A DNA stretch of 64,000 nt from Rhodamnia argentea. Its lineage: Eukaryota; Streptophyta; Magnoliopsida; Myrtales; Myrtaceae. Both the position numbers and the translations under genes were made by a program. Numbering within the stretch: position 1 is the stretch's first letter; each line of letters opens with the position of its first letter. The stretch covers positions 7,856,001 to 7,920,000 of the forward strand of contig NC_063158.1 in assembly GCF_020921035.1 (NCBI RefSeq). Direction: 5' to 3'. This document shows positions 34,501 through 45,550 of this stretch, one piece after another. The notes below the pieces were generated by a model, which ran no database searches, was not told where the DNA came from, and saw nothing but the letters and a program-made list of their open reading frames with translations.

Positions 34501-37294
34501 ACATAGTCTAGGAACTAGATTGGGACCACATTGAACAAATTAAAAGTTCAAGTATCACATTGCACATTATGATAAAATTCGGGAATCATATTGCACATTT
34601 GGCCAAAGTTTATGGACCATTTGTAATTATCTCTTCCTTGCACAGCACATTAAGACCTCTACACTGTGTCAAGAGTCCAAAACTAGTTCAATGTGCCTTC
34701 TAAAGTGATTCGACTTGGTGCTTTCTGCTATTAAGAATTTGTTTGACATATTTTGGTTGCATATTGGAACAGTTGGAACTTTGATAGTTGTTTCAACTTG
34801 TATGCCCGTGCATTGTGCTAGGCAATGTCAGCACTGATGACAAAGAAAAATGTTTTTGATAGATGCGACGTTCGCCAACAAAATGCATGAAATCGAAACA
34901 ACTCTGCATGATGTGCAACCAAAGAGATTCGTTGTTCCTGACCTTGCTTTAGGTGTCATGGAGAATTGTTATTCTCCCAATTACTATTTTTCTTCTGGAA
35001 GAGAACTTCTGAAATGTGCGAAAAAAGCATATTTTCAGAAACTGAGTTAGGTGAAAAGTTGATCGCAATGGAGATAGCTATTAAAGAGACCATATATTGG
35101 ATGAATTGAAAATGGATTTCTTGGTTTCTGTCTCCAGTCTTCATGTATGAGACACTAGTTCTTCAAAGATGTCAGACGTCTCTGTATTTCCTTCGGACTT
35201 TCTTTAATTTTTTACTTTGTTTAGATGGGCTCTTAATTGGTCTAGATTTTCTTTTTCCCGTTTTGCTGGTGCTCTCGAACCTTTAGACCCGTAGAACTAA
35301 CCCCCACCCCACCAATTACCACCAGGCCCACTCTCGTAAGGTCTTGATTGTGATCTAATTGAAGACTGCAAGTTCCTCACTAGTCTTTTCTTCATATGTG
35401 TGAAAATCAATTTGACAAAGATGATGATGTATAGACATCAGATGGTGCACCTTCATGACGATAGACTCCTACAAAGGTCCTTCATGATCTCTAAAGAAGA
35501 AAGTGTTACGAGCTATATTTGTAAAGGACATGTATCCCGGCACACTTGGCTTATGAGGAGATATGGAGGAATGCTTAATGAGTTTTCAATCAATAGACTT
35601 TAGCCAAAATACAGTGTTGTGATGTGCCTCTATGACCTGGTGATGGATGAACTCACTCGGCAGTGAATATTGTTCCTTTTGTTCTTCTTTGGGATGATGT
35701 TGTCTTTGGATAAGACTGAAATAAATAGAAGATTAAGTCGCGTTAGGAATTTGAAATTATTAATTCCTCTACTCAAGATGAAAGTTGAGAAACTAGATGC
35801 CACCAGAAATAGGCAAGAATAAAGTAACTGTGAAATTGGGGTAAGACACTAGTATTTCAGCAGTCTAGTATCCCTAGTTCATCAACAGATAGAGATGGAA
35901 GGTAATGGTTAGCTTGGGTTAGATATTAAGTTGAGGGACAGATAATGGAGACATGCCAATAATTATGATTTTCTCATAAGACTAATGGAAAGTGTATCAA
36001 AATTTAAAAGGGACAATATGATTACATCTTTTTTTCGTCTTCTGAGGGCAAGTAAAATGTTCAGGGTTTTCTCACTGAGGCCAAAATCTTATGAGTTCCG
36101 AGTTCTAATTGGAATTTGCGGAACCCCACACTCAATAAAAAGTCTTTCTTGGATTTCCCAATGCCTTGAACTCCAAAAGGCCCTATTGGAGACATAGCGT
36201 ACAGGGAAGGAGAGCACACTAGCTCGGCACTGCTGGATGCTTTTTGGTCAAAGAGAAAGTAAGAATACGGGGAGCATCCTCTGAAGAATAATGAGTGATT
36301 GGGAAAATTTGCCGTCACTACATTTTCAATGATTTGAGGGGAGCGTTTTGAATTTTTTGGGCATGTAAACAATGACCGGCAGGATTTTCTGGTAAGGATG
36401 CGACTGTCTGGTGGAGATCCAAATGAAAAGAAGAAGAAATTCTAAATGCATACATTGAAATACTAATCTTACGGAGCATGTGGTTCTTTAAGGTGTAAAT
36501 TGGTGCTTATGCAGTGCAGTCTGTAGTGTTGTATCTGTCCATCCGACGCATTGTTCTACTCACATTGGCACTGCTCCTGAAACTGGCTAACTGGTCCTAC
36601 CAAGAACCAAGCATTGGGCCATTTCAGTTTTTTCACCATCTGAGCAGTCTCTTGGTTGAAAATGGATTGACAGTTTTGACTACTATTAGCTCTAATGGTA
36701 TCATAACGGAAGGACTTCAATGATATTCAATCCTAAATACAACCTGAAATGTGGGCCTGGATCTGAATGTCACTGAGACTATCGTTTGGATCTTATGCAT
36801 TTTACGAATTAAGATTTTTTAGGTTGGCTGCGCGATTGTCGGGATCTAGAATGTACACTAAATGTACATTTTCATAATGTACAGTGCATAGTCACGGATG
36901 CCCCTATTTGACTGTGTGGTTCATGATTCTCGAAATAGAAGTTGCTTGCTGTTTTAGGTGAAAGGAAAGCACCGTTGAGTAGGGGAATGATTGAGGCAGT
37001 CCGAAGCTTGTATGAAGAGTTAGCATTTGGTTCCTCCTATGTTATTTTCATGTGTCAACTGTAATCATGTGTGCTGTATGTTGGCAAGTCAAAAAAGTTC
37101 TATTACACTGGAAACATTATCTGAATGTCCGTGCACACGCATTTTCACTTGAAGGTTTTAAAATGTTACATGCAACGGTCTTTTTCTTTTGATGATGATC
37201 GTCCGAAATGCAGAGTAATCCTGGGTGGGGATTCGACAAGAAATGCCAGTTCATGGATAAGCTGGTGGGGGAGGTTTCTCAGCAGTACAAGTGA
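31536..37294 (+). CDS. Gly/Arg/Pro-rich protein with conserved C-terminal domain, probably mitochondrial
   Basis: Exons: 31536-32202, 32290-32615, 32844-32993, 33403-33588, 37214-37294; 469 aa, all phases close. The first 30 residues (MRGAIGRRLPNSF...SRHSLLPFSTSS) are basic, Ser-rich and lack acidic residues, as in a mitochondrial presequence. Residues about 32-220 are Gly, Arg and Pro-rich. Exon 2 adds an RGG-like stretch (GRGRGRGFRAGRGRGSFGG). A folded domain follows: NLAKRIGAENMNKLVEAFEE, ILPSPAHD-like VLPSPAHDIYLDAL, PPIPLRDALEKMKPFLM, LIKEIVDYYSGPDRVTAKQQ, and the ending NPGWGFDKKCQFMDKLV. Plant homologues are, as I recall, labelled hydroxyproline-rich glycoprotein family (Arabidopsis At1g53645 type), but the presequence and RGG stretch argue against a wall protein. 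An organellar RNA- or ribosome-associated role is inference. Intron 4 is 3,625 bp and contains repeats. Confidence 0.85.
33589..37213 (+). other. Intron 4 of the Gly/Arg-rich gene (3.6 kb, repeat-bearing)
   Basis: The intron begins CAG|GTCAGTG and ends AAATGCAG. It contains a MITE-like inverted repeat (34297-34624), a further repeat phrase near 33735-33850 ('GGTTATTGCCGATGTGTCCC'), and long stretches with chance open frames. None of the frames at 34850-35050, 35400-35603 or 36061-36372 shows a recognisable protein. Confidence 0.7.
34297..34624. mobile_element. MITE-like inverted-repeat element, 328 bp, in an intron
   Basis: The left end ACAAATGGTCAATAAACTTT continues so that 26 of its first 29 bases match the reverse complement of the right end. 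Inner parts also pair: 'TTTTAATTTGTTCAATGTGG' on the left mirrors 'CCACATTGAACAAATTAAAA' on the right. No clear target-site duplication is seen and there is no coding capacity. The transcript of the host gene could fold this into a long hairpin. Confidence 0.75.
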
Positions 37295-38311
37295 GACTCA
37301 AGAATATACTGAGGCTTTTTCGCTGTGCTTGATTTCTGTCACCGAGTTGCACCAGTGCGAGTTCTTAGTCAAAGTCGGGCTAAAAGCTAGATTTCATAGT
37401 GAGGATTTCTTTAATTTTGGATTTGTTATATGGGTTAACTTTATTTCACTGTTTTCAAGTTTAGACCAAGGTTTAGGTTAATAATAGCTGCAGTGTGGCC
37501 TTTTGAAGTGAACTCCTTGTGATTTCTGGAAATGAACCGTGTTATGTTGCAAGGCGCGAAAAATCATGCTCGCAGTCCCATTTTGTAGGGTCGGCGCTGT
37601 ACCAAGTCTTTGATGGCAATTATGGACCCATGAGATGGCTTTCCCGCACCGCTAGCACAGGGGCTCTTCCAATGTATGCGTGGATAAAGGAGTCGAGGTA
37701 TTTACCAAAGGGGATTCAATATCCGGTCGATGCAATTCAGAGGAGAAACCGGCTTTCGCAAGTACTGAGAAATTGCAAATGGCCAGGGTATTATTTTGTA
37801 CGCTGCACGGCATGGCACGGCAGGATACGACAGTCCGGTCCAAGTGGAGCAAGACATCATTTTACATGTCAATTTGTCAAAGATTGTAGCATTCGGATAA
37901 ATGCCAATCTGCTCGAGTCTGCAGCATTCAAATGATCAAAGAAGATGGCACGTACAAAGGCCGTAAGACGAAACAAAATTCATGGAAAAGAACAAAAGAA
38001 TCAGAACTTCCGATGCTGGCAACAAATATGAATACCAATATCACTAATTCTGTAGCATCCCGAGTTACATTCATCCGCTGAAAACCCGCCCCCGGCAAGA
38101 GAGAAAATGGCGGTCCGACTCTACAACCGTCGTCCCTGGATCGATGAAGAAGGCAGAACCATGATCATAACTCTCAAGAAATATACCGAATGAAAGAATT
38201 TTAAATTTTTGTGAGACTACTTCCGATCTGATCCGCTCCGCCTGTATTTCATCTTCGACTGCAACTAACTATAGAAACTGTGTAGAAGGGGAAAAAAAAG
38301 GTTACTGGATT
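37295..38311. other. Convergent 3' region between the Gly/Arg-rich gene and BRX
   Basis: The two stops lie 1.0 kb apart and face each other, so both 3' UTRs must fit here. A 138-codon plus-strand open frame at 37519-37935 lies downstream of the Gly/Arg-rich gene's stop. It has no motif I recognise and no obvious splice link. It could be UTR, a chance frame, or a separate small gene. Confidence 0.4.
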
Positions 38312-41300
38312 TCATAGGTATTGAGCTTGTATTCTTTCTCTGTTTTCTTCCCACCACGTCTTCGCACGAACTTCCCCGAACTGTTCGCGGCTGCATAGGG
38401 CGTAAAGCGAGACATCAACTATTGTTACCACCACCGAATAATCGCAAACAAGAATAGGATGAAGCTATGCCGTTTAGCCATTTCGATGGCACTAACAGTC
38501 CGGGACATGAAATTAGTTAAGATTGCAGTAAAAGAGAAAATCAGCGCTGTCATGAATTTCTTGTTACCTGAATCGTACCCGCCGCAGTTCCCTAGTTCCG
38601 TCCACAAGCTGCCTAATGGTAATGTACACACCGGGCTCGTCCTCCTCGATCCACTCGGTCTCCACTTCGCTAGCATTGCTGTAGGAAACCGATGCCTCGT
38701 CCCTGGATGAGGTCGTGGTGCGAGACGCCTCCATGTAGGCCATCTCACCCTTCCCGCCAGCTGCTGCCGACCCGTGAGCGCTGGACCCCGCGTGGTAGTG
38801 GCGACCACCTAGATCGGATGGCTCGGATGGCGGGAAGTACCCTTTACTGCCCGTGGGTTTCTGGTGACTCCTCGGCGTCCACTCTCGGGTTGCAGTCGGA
38901 AGCATCGGGCTTTCCCTCGCAGATCCTATCCTCGAGTATGATGAATCTCTCTGAAACTGAGAAAATTGATCTCTTAGAGATGAAGGACAAATATTTTCAA
39001 TGTAGAAGCGAATTGAGTAGGAGTCGCAACTCTTCTTCATGCTAGTACCTCGTCCTCAGATCGCGCCGGAGTGTTAAGAGCTTGCCGGTTGAATCTCTGG
39101 ACGTTGTAGAGCTCCATGATCCGGTCATAGTTCTCCGCCCACCATCGCTGCGCTTGCCACTTGTCGAACATGTCACGACTAGAAAAATTTTGAAATCCAT
39201 GACAACGTTAGTCTCCATTTTCAGCAAAGATCACCAGTAGTTTTCGTACTCGATAAAACAAATTTGAAGACCGTGTTCTGAGAGAATGAGTCCCAATTCT
39301 AACCCAAGCAAAACATCAACAACTGAAGCTTAAGAATTGCCCTGCCCATCCATACCTGAAGCGGATTCGCTTTAGATCGTTCCCGCCATTAGGCAGCGAC
39401 TCGAACGTTATGTGTACACCGGGCTCGACCTGCGCCATCCATTCCTTGGACTCCTCTTCCTCCAACACCACGTCAATAGACTGCGCCGAGACGGATGCTC
39501 CTCCTGGAGTGCGGTCTCCACCGAATCCCACAGGGATTCTCGAGTCCATCCTCGAGGTGGGATGGCGGCCGGGACCTGTGAAATCCCAAGCGGGCGTCGA
39601 GCTGGAGCTCCCGGCTCCCATGAACGGATACGGGACACCCTCCGAGACCGTGTCGAAGTCTGAAAAACGCCGATCGCCCTTCTTGTAGCTGGGCGAGCCC
39701 GTGCAAGGCTTGCACTGACGATAAGCCCCGGAGAACTTCAACGCCATATCCTTAATCTGCAGAACGCCGACCACATCAGAGGGACGTACGCTGCGAAATT
39801 TAGCCATTTGATCCGACATGAACATGACCCTCGATTGTTGTTTGGTCGACTAATTTGACTGTCAAATAGTGACATGGAAGTGAATCTCGTTCTTGCTTCA
39901 TTTTGGCGTTTATATGGACAAGAATTCTGATGTGGGTCACAAGAAAGAATAATGGGGAATTGTACAAAATCCGTCACCGCTTTTGTCGGGCCAAGTGCAG
40001 TCCATGCTTTGACCAACATGTTTGAATACACAATCATAATCAAAATGGTTTTTTTATTATCACCCACGATAAATTTTCTGGAAAAGAGTTAGTGGGTGAA
40101 TGGAATCATTACAAGATTCTGTTCCGGCAATTCAGGATTCGATTTGCACTAAGAAAAAATTGAAAGCGTCGGAGACAGACAGCATCGAATAAGAAAAGGA
40201 GATTCCGCAAAGTGACATATGCTTCTCGGATCGTCATCGAATCATAATTTAGTACTCCAGATTTCGTTAACAGCGCGACTATTGCAGAGCTGAGGTTGAG
40301 TTGTCTTCTTCCTTTTTTCAAATTTTAGTTTTGACAACGAAATCCACAAAGCAGTATTTCTAGATTAACGTCTACTCAGACTCGATTTACGGCATTCACA
40401 AAGACATTGAGAGACTCATCACAAGACCATAGAAACACAATGAATTGGAATGAAAGCTTGACACATGAAGGATCGAATATGATGTTTGCCTAACATCAAA
40501 ATGTTGCGGAAAGAAAGACTTCTCCATCATCCTTTTTCTCCAATCGAAATATTTTCATTAGAGACTATAATCTTACGATGTGGCTCAATCCCATGATACA
40601 AGTACATGGTATGAAGAAAAGGGAACAAAAGGACTAGCGGAATTCAAATTAAAACTGAAGTCGAACGGCGCAGGCAAAAGGGCTAGTTGGTACGTGACTA
40701 TAGTACTAAATTATCAACACACACCAAAAAAAAAAAAAAAAAAAAGACTGTGGACGTGACGATAATAACATGTCAGCTGTACAAAAAGGAATTGGACAGT
40801 GTACCACACTCCTACAAGATCTACCAACGACCTAAATTGAATGCAATTTCACCAGCTTTGACATTTGCACGTGTGAGGTAACAACAAAACACCAAATAAT
40901 GCACTAAGTCAGAGTATACACGTAGCCATGCAAGATGCCAAACAGCGGGCCCCACATGCACCAGCCCCTTTAATGAGGCCAAAAAAAGAAAAAAGAAAAT
41001 TCATCAAGTGTACCAAAATGTGACACAGTCTCCGTAGCGAAATAAATTTATATTAGATACCGACGTTCGTATCGATGCGTAATGTGGTTTAAATGATTTT
41101 TCGTAATACGATCGCGAGAAAGGTAAATTATTGTTTTTTTTACGGGGATTAGAAAACGGCCTATTTTTTTAAATGGACATGATACTAATTATATTTTCAT
41201 GAAAGAGGACAAAAAAGGAAAAAAAAAGGGAAAACAAGTATAAAATCTGCATTGAATACAGAGGGAGAGGGAAGAAAGAAACCTGCGTGGTCAGGCTTTT

Positions 41301-41402
41301 GACGGCTTCTTTGGAATTCGGGGTGCCGCTCCCACGCGCCGCCGCCCCTCCGCCCTCTTCGCCGCCGTCGTCCGCCTTCGTGCAGGCTATGCACGTGAAC
41401 AT
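38312..41402 (-). CDS. BRX: BREVIS RADIX family protein
   Basis: Exons 5' to 3' on the minus strand: 41402-41283, 39756-39356, 39178-39049, 38956-38568, 38390-38312; 372 aa, all phases close (AtBRX 344 aa). The start MFTCIACTK is the family's conserved N-terminus; an in-frame ATG eight codons upstream was rejected for that reason. IKDMALKFSGAYRQCKPC follows at 41-58. Two BRX domains are present: residues about 145-203 (EWMAQVEPGVHITFESLP ... WWAENYDRIMELYNVQRF) and 318-372 (EWIEEDEPGVYITIRQL ... FGEVRAKTWWEENRERI). The protein ends at ..AQYL. The exon 4 acceptor could be six bases later (38950). BRX proteins act at the plasma membrane in phloem and root growth with AGC kinases, and in stomatal polarity; that is family knowledge. 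Whether it is BRX or a BRX-LIKE paralogue is open. Confidence 0.93.
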
Positions 41403-41956
41403 CCTCGCTCGCTTTCGCACAATCAATGACCTCCTGCATGTTTTTTCATTTATTTCGATCAGCTCTCCTTTTTCTTTTGCTCCCCCCCGCTTAAAAAGAA
41501 GAGAGCTTTTTTCTCTCTTTTCGCAGTAGCCAAGGCATGGGATTGGTGAGGAGATTTAATGGGTCGCCAAAAGCAGCAAGGAACTGTAATTAGAGCGTAC
41601 GAAAACTTGCTCTGTTCGAGGAATTTGATGGTACTTTAAAGGAAAAAAGATCGCAGCTGAGCTATGTACGATAATGCCCCTTTCAAGTTCATAGTGAACA
41701 TCAAAGTCTTGTCTTATGCGCGCTCTTTTTGACGAGACTCGTGAGAACATTCTCATTATCAGATCGATAAACAGAGGCAAAACCCAATCCACCAAGTTTG
41801 AACAGGAAAGTATAATTTAAAACTCGAATGAAAAGTAAAAATGAAATTGACAAAAGGGGGTAATCTGAAAAGGTAAACTAATCAATTTGTTTGAATCTAT
41901 CATATTTCGCGACAATCTCCCGGTTAAATTGACCAGATTGCAAAGAGAATGAACTG

Positions 41957-42262
41957 GGGGGGGGACAAAATGAGAAATTGAGAAGAAAATTGGGGGGGTG
42001 GATCAAAGGGGAACTGTGGAATTCAAAGGGCTGGTATGATCAAGGGGAACAGATGGGCAATGGACAAAGTGTAAAGGGGGAGGAGAGGGAACAAAAGGAA
42101 AGATTCAAAGGGGGGGGACAAAATGAGAAATTGAGAAGAAAATTGGGGGGTGGATCAAAGGGGAACTGTGGAATTCAAAGGGCTGGTATGATCAAGGGGA
42201 ACAGATGGGCAATGGACAAAGTGTAAAGGGGGAGGAGAGGGAACAAAAAGGAAAAGATTACT
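41957..42262. repeat. Tandem duplication, unit 153 bp, nearly identical
   Basis: The block starting 'ACAAAATGAGAAATTGAGAA' at 41965 recurs at 42118, exactly 153 bases later, and the copies stay almost identical to 'GGGGGAGGAGAGGGAACAAA'. They differ mainly in G-run length. The duplication is therefore recent. It lies in the BRX leader region. Confidence 0.95.
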
Positions 42263-42386
42263 CGGGATCAGAGAAGGGGACTACGAAAATGTTCTTTTTT
42301 TATTTATTTATAAAGAAACAGAATTAGCTGGTCAATAATTGAATGAGAAAAGGCCAAAAAAATAAAAAAATAAAAAAAGTGACTCA

Positions 42387-42390
<4 letters not shown>

Positions 42391-42421
<31 letters not shown>
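42391..42421. repeat. (GA)n microsatellite
   Basis: A pure run of about 15 GA units in the BRX leader region. Confidence 0.95.
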
Positions 42422-42423
<2 letters not shown>

Positions 42424-43217
42424 GCGTGCGTGCTTTTGTTTTAATTGAAGAGACACCCCAATGAAAAAGAACCGAGCAGATGGAGAGAGAGGCTGTGTTA
42501 GGAGAGCCGAAGTTTCTGACAAAGCCAATGAAAGAATAAGGAAAAAGCGAGATTTTTATTAATAAAGATTTGATTTTGATTCTTTTATTGAATCGGCCGC
42601 TTCTTTATTTTTCTGCTTCCCCTCTTTCCACAAATGAACACAAATCTCAGCCCTCCAAGGAATTGCAAAAGCGACAGATAAGACAGAGAGAGAGAGAGAA
42701 AGAGGGACATGAAAACAGGGGAAGAAGAGAGAGACGGAGAGAAGAGACGATAGAATCTCTTTTTCGTGTGGGGGGCGTGGGGGGGTTTATGGATGGACCA
42801 GCGAAAAGAAAATTAGAATTTTAAAGAAATAGAACAAAAAAAAGAAGGGAAAAATATTTGTATGGGGCGCAACAGAGAACTCAATGCGTGGGCTTGGTGT
42901 GTCGAGGACCGAAAGCAACCCATGAATACAGAGGAAAGACACGGTGAGGGAAGGAAATGTCCGAATCGTTATCATTTGTAAGATGAAATGCAACACACAA
43001 CGTGGGCAAAAAAACAGCGTGAGCAACATCCCAGTTTCATATTGTCTGGTTTATACATTTTTATTTTATTTTATTTTATTTTGTAGATAGCAGAAAAGAA
43101 AGGGATTGCATCATTCACTGTTCGAAAATGACTCACCGAAGCTAACGGCAGCTGTTCCTGTCCTTTTCTGAGTCTCTCGCTTCTTTTCTCCTTTCTTCCT
43201 CTTCTTTTTCCCTTTTC

Positions 43218-43220
<3 letters not shown>

Positions 43221-43250
<30 letters not shown>

Positions 43251-43332
43251 CCGCTCGCTTCAATGGATCCGAATTTTGGAAGCTGAAAACAGAACCGAAG
43301 CATGAAGGTTGAAGTATTCCACAATCAGTAAA

Positions 43333-43379
<47 letters not shown>
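43221..43379. repeat. Two (CT)n microsatellites
   Basis: Pure CT runs lie at 43221-43248 (about 14 units) and 43337-43379 (about 21 units). A (TTTTA)n run sits nearby at 43055-43082. On the BRX transcript strand they read as GA-rich sequence, in contrast to the CT-rich leader start near 44050. Confidence 0.95.
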
Positions 43380-43382
<3 letters not shown>

Positions 43383-44075
43383 CGCTCGTCCAACAGCCGA
43401 AAAGAAACACAAAAGCAAATCGCAAGTGAAGTAAAATCGTACTCTCTTTCGAATCGGGGACATGTGAAAATGAATACTGAAGCAGTTCAAATCACGAAAT
43501 GGGTCTGAATCAAAATCGACAAAAGACACAAAAGAGCACATTATGGTAAACCCCCGTTTTGGAGTGCCAAAACAGAGCAAGCGACTCATTACCTTCAGCA
43601 GCACACTTGGGAGCCCTTCTTCTTTGTCTTCTTCGTCTTCTTAGTCTCCTCTCAAATGAAAGATTCAAAAACAACTTCAAAGTCCGAGCGGGATCACCGC
43701 AAAGAAAACCCCCCCTCCCCGTGGCCACACACGTAGTGGGCAATCGAAATCACCTCCGACACTCTCAGTCTTCCACAAGCACCCAAGAAACAGACCAACC
43801 CAACTTCGGAGTCCGAACGAACCAAAATCGCGCCCGATGGAATAACGAAGTCAAAATAAGACAAATATCCCAGAGCGAGATGCGGGACGTTTGTTTTTTC
43901 TGGATTTCGAACGAGCGAAAAAGGAAATAAATTTCCCTCGTTTTTGTTTTTGGAAGCTCTGGATTTCTCGAGAAGAGAATCCTTTTAAAAAACGAAAAAA
44001 GAAGAAGAAATCATCGCAGACTGAGAGTCTGAGACGCAGAGAGAGAGAGAGGGAGAGAATGAGAACAAATCGGGG

Positions 44076-44100
44076 AGGATAGAATTTATACAATCCAGGG
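44076..44100 (-). promoter_or_regulatory. TATA box of the BRX gene
   Basis: On the minus strand 'TTGTATAAATTC' (TATAAATT at 44090-44083) is followed about 30 bases later by a CT-rich leader ('CTCTCCCTCTCTCTCT', 44056-44041). Position and orientation fit a plant core promoter for the BRX gene. Not experimentally shown. Confidence 0.55.
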
Positions 44101-44399
44101 GACGGGGGCCCGACGGCGTCGTATCAATCGCCGTCCAATCCGACGGAAAAGCTCACGCCAGTGGGGAAGTGCTGAGACGGAATGGGGACGGCACAGTCAT
44201 CGGTCTTGGACGAGGCGGACAGGGAGGGTCCACATGTCGAGGCGATGTTTTGGTGAAAGGCGATCTCTTACGTGTGCGGGAAGTAGATGACATGGCGCTC
44301 TCCGATTGCGTCCTGCGTGACCTGGCGGAGGAAACGGACGGCTGTGATTGGCTCCCGGAGTTTGATGGTTCGTGGGTTTGACCCGACCAGGAACAATCC

Positions 44400-45550
44400 C
44401 ATCAAGTTTTTTTTTTTTTTTCGCAGGACACGGATTTATTTGCTCTGGTAGGTGAAGCTTTTTAAAGGGGGAATGTTGGGATATGTTTGCAATTGTATAC
44501 TCAGAAAGTTGGAATTAAATGTGTACTCGCATCAAGTGCAGTTGAAGAAATTTGAACTTTAACTTTAATCAATATTTATAGGGTCACCTTCACGAACGAG
44601 CCCATAATTCCTTTCTCATAAAGGGGGGCAAACTTAAATTTTTAGGTTGAATTCGTAACAAATACAATATGAGAAAGCGATTTTGTGAACTTCTCGATTA
44701 CTCTAGCCATTCCGAAAATTGAACGCGCCCTAGATAATATATGTAGTTTAAGCTCTTGCAGAACAATACACCCCATAAAAAGGCTTGTTTGACAGAATTA
44801 TACCCTTCAAATAGGTAGGTCTAGTCGAAAATGATCTAACTCAAATGGACTTATTTAATATGTTCCGATTAGGGCGTGACCCGACCAAATCGAGAATTGG
44901 TTGAACTTGGTTTGGTTTTCGGGGCTCCGGTCCTGTTTTTGGTTCGATAAAGTTAGAACAGATTTCAATCGGTTTGGTTCTTGGTTTCAGGGGGACCGAA
45001 CCGCCCGGACTAGATCGAATAATATTTAATCATAAATTTAAATCTAAAATGTTTAGGATGCTTAGTATGAATTTCGGGTTTTGTGATGACGCGATGCAAT
45101 TAATAATAGGTGGTTTGATGTATTTGTCGTTAACAAAAAAAATCTAATGACAAATCACAAAAAAAAAAAAAAAAACGACCGGTCCGATTCCCAGTCCTTG
45201 AAATCGGGAACCGATCATCCCGGCTCCAAGGTGAGACTCGATTGGAACATATCACCCTTAGTTCTAACCTATTTTTATGCAAATGCAAATCCAATGATCC
45301 ATTCCCATACTCAACCCACACCTAGCCCAACTCATATTCCTAGACACTTCTATATTTAACCCAATTTAAGAAAACTCATACCCCAAAAATGAGGTGAGAG
45401 TATGAGCGTGGCATCGAGTGAGGGCGAGAGAGAATGATGAGATAGTCATTAAAGTGAGTTGGGTCTATAAAAGTACCACATTCACGACCCATTTATGATC
45501 CACTTACCTTCCTTATTATATTTAACCCAATTTATGTCCCATTTGTTGGA
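44400..45550. repeat. Upstream spacer with decayed dispersed repeats
   Basis: Phrases such as 'GGTTGAACTTGGTTTGGTTT' and 'GGTTTGGTTCTTGGTTTCAG' (44870-45010) and 'GACCGGTCCGATTCCC' (45175-45195) belong to a 'GGTTC'-rich repeat also seen near 30.7-31.3 kb. The 45250-45550 part has 'CCCAATTTA..CCCATTTG' phrases like those at 25.2-25.3 kb. An A-tract lies at 45159-45174. No gene is visible. Confidence 0.4.

Larger units (their letters stand above)
41403..44075 (-). other. Long 5' leader region of the BRX gene
   Basis: Between the BRX start codon and a TATA box at 44.09 kb there is 2.7 kb without conserved coding sequence. It is CT-rich on the minus strand. A plausible leader donor is CTGAAG|GTAATG at about 43590. 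It carries three long (CT)/(GA) microsatellites and a 153-bp tandem duplication. Several upstream ATGs occur (for example at about 43743), so the leader intron is probably spliced out. Exon limits cannot be fixed from sequence alone. Confidence 0.45.

Noticed and set aside
43260..43604. Minus-strand frames with long Arg-Glu runs
   Set aside because: Translation of (CT)n/(GA)n microsatellites in the BRX leader region.
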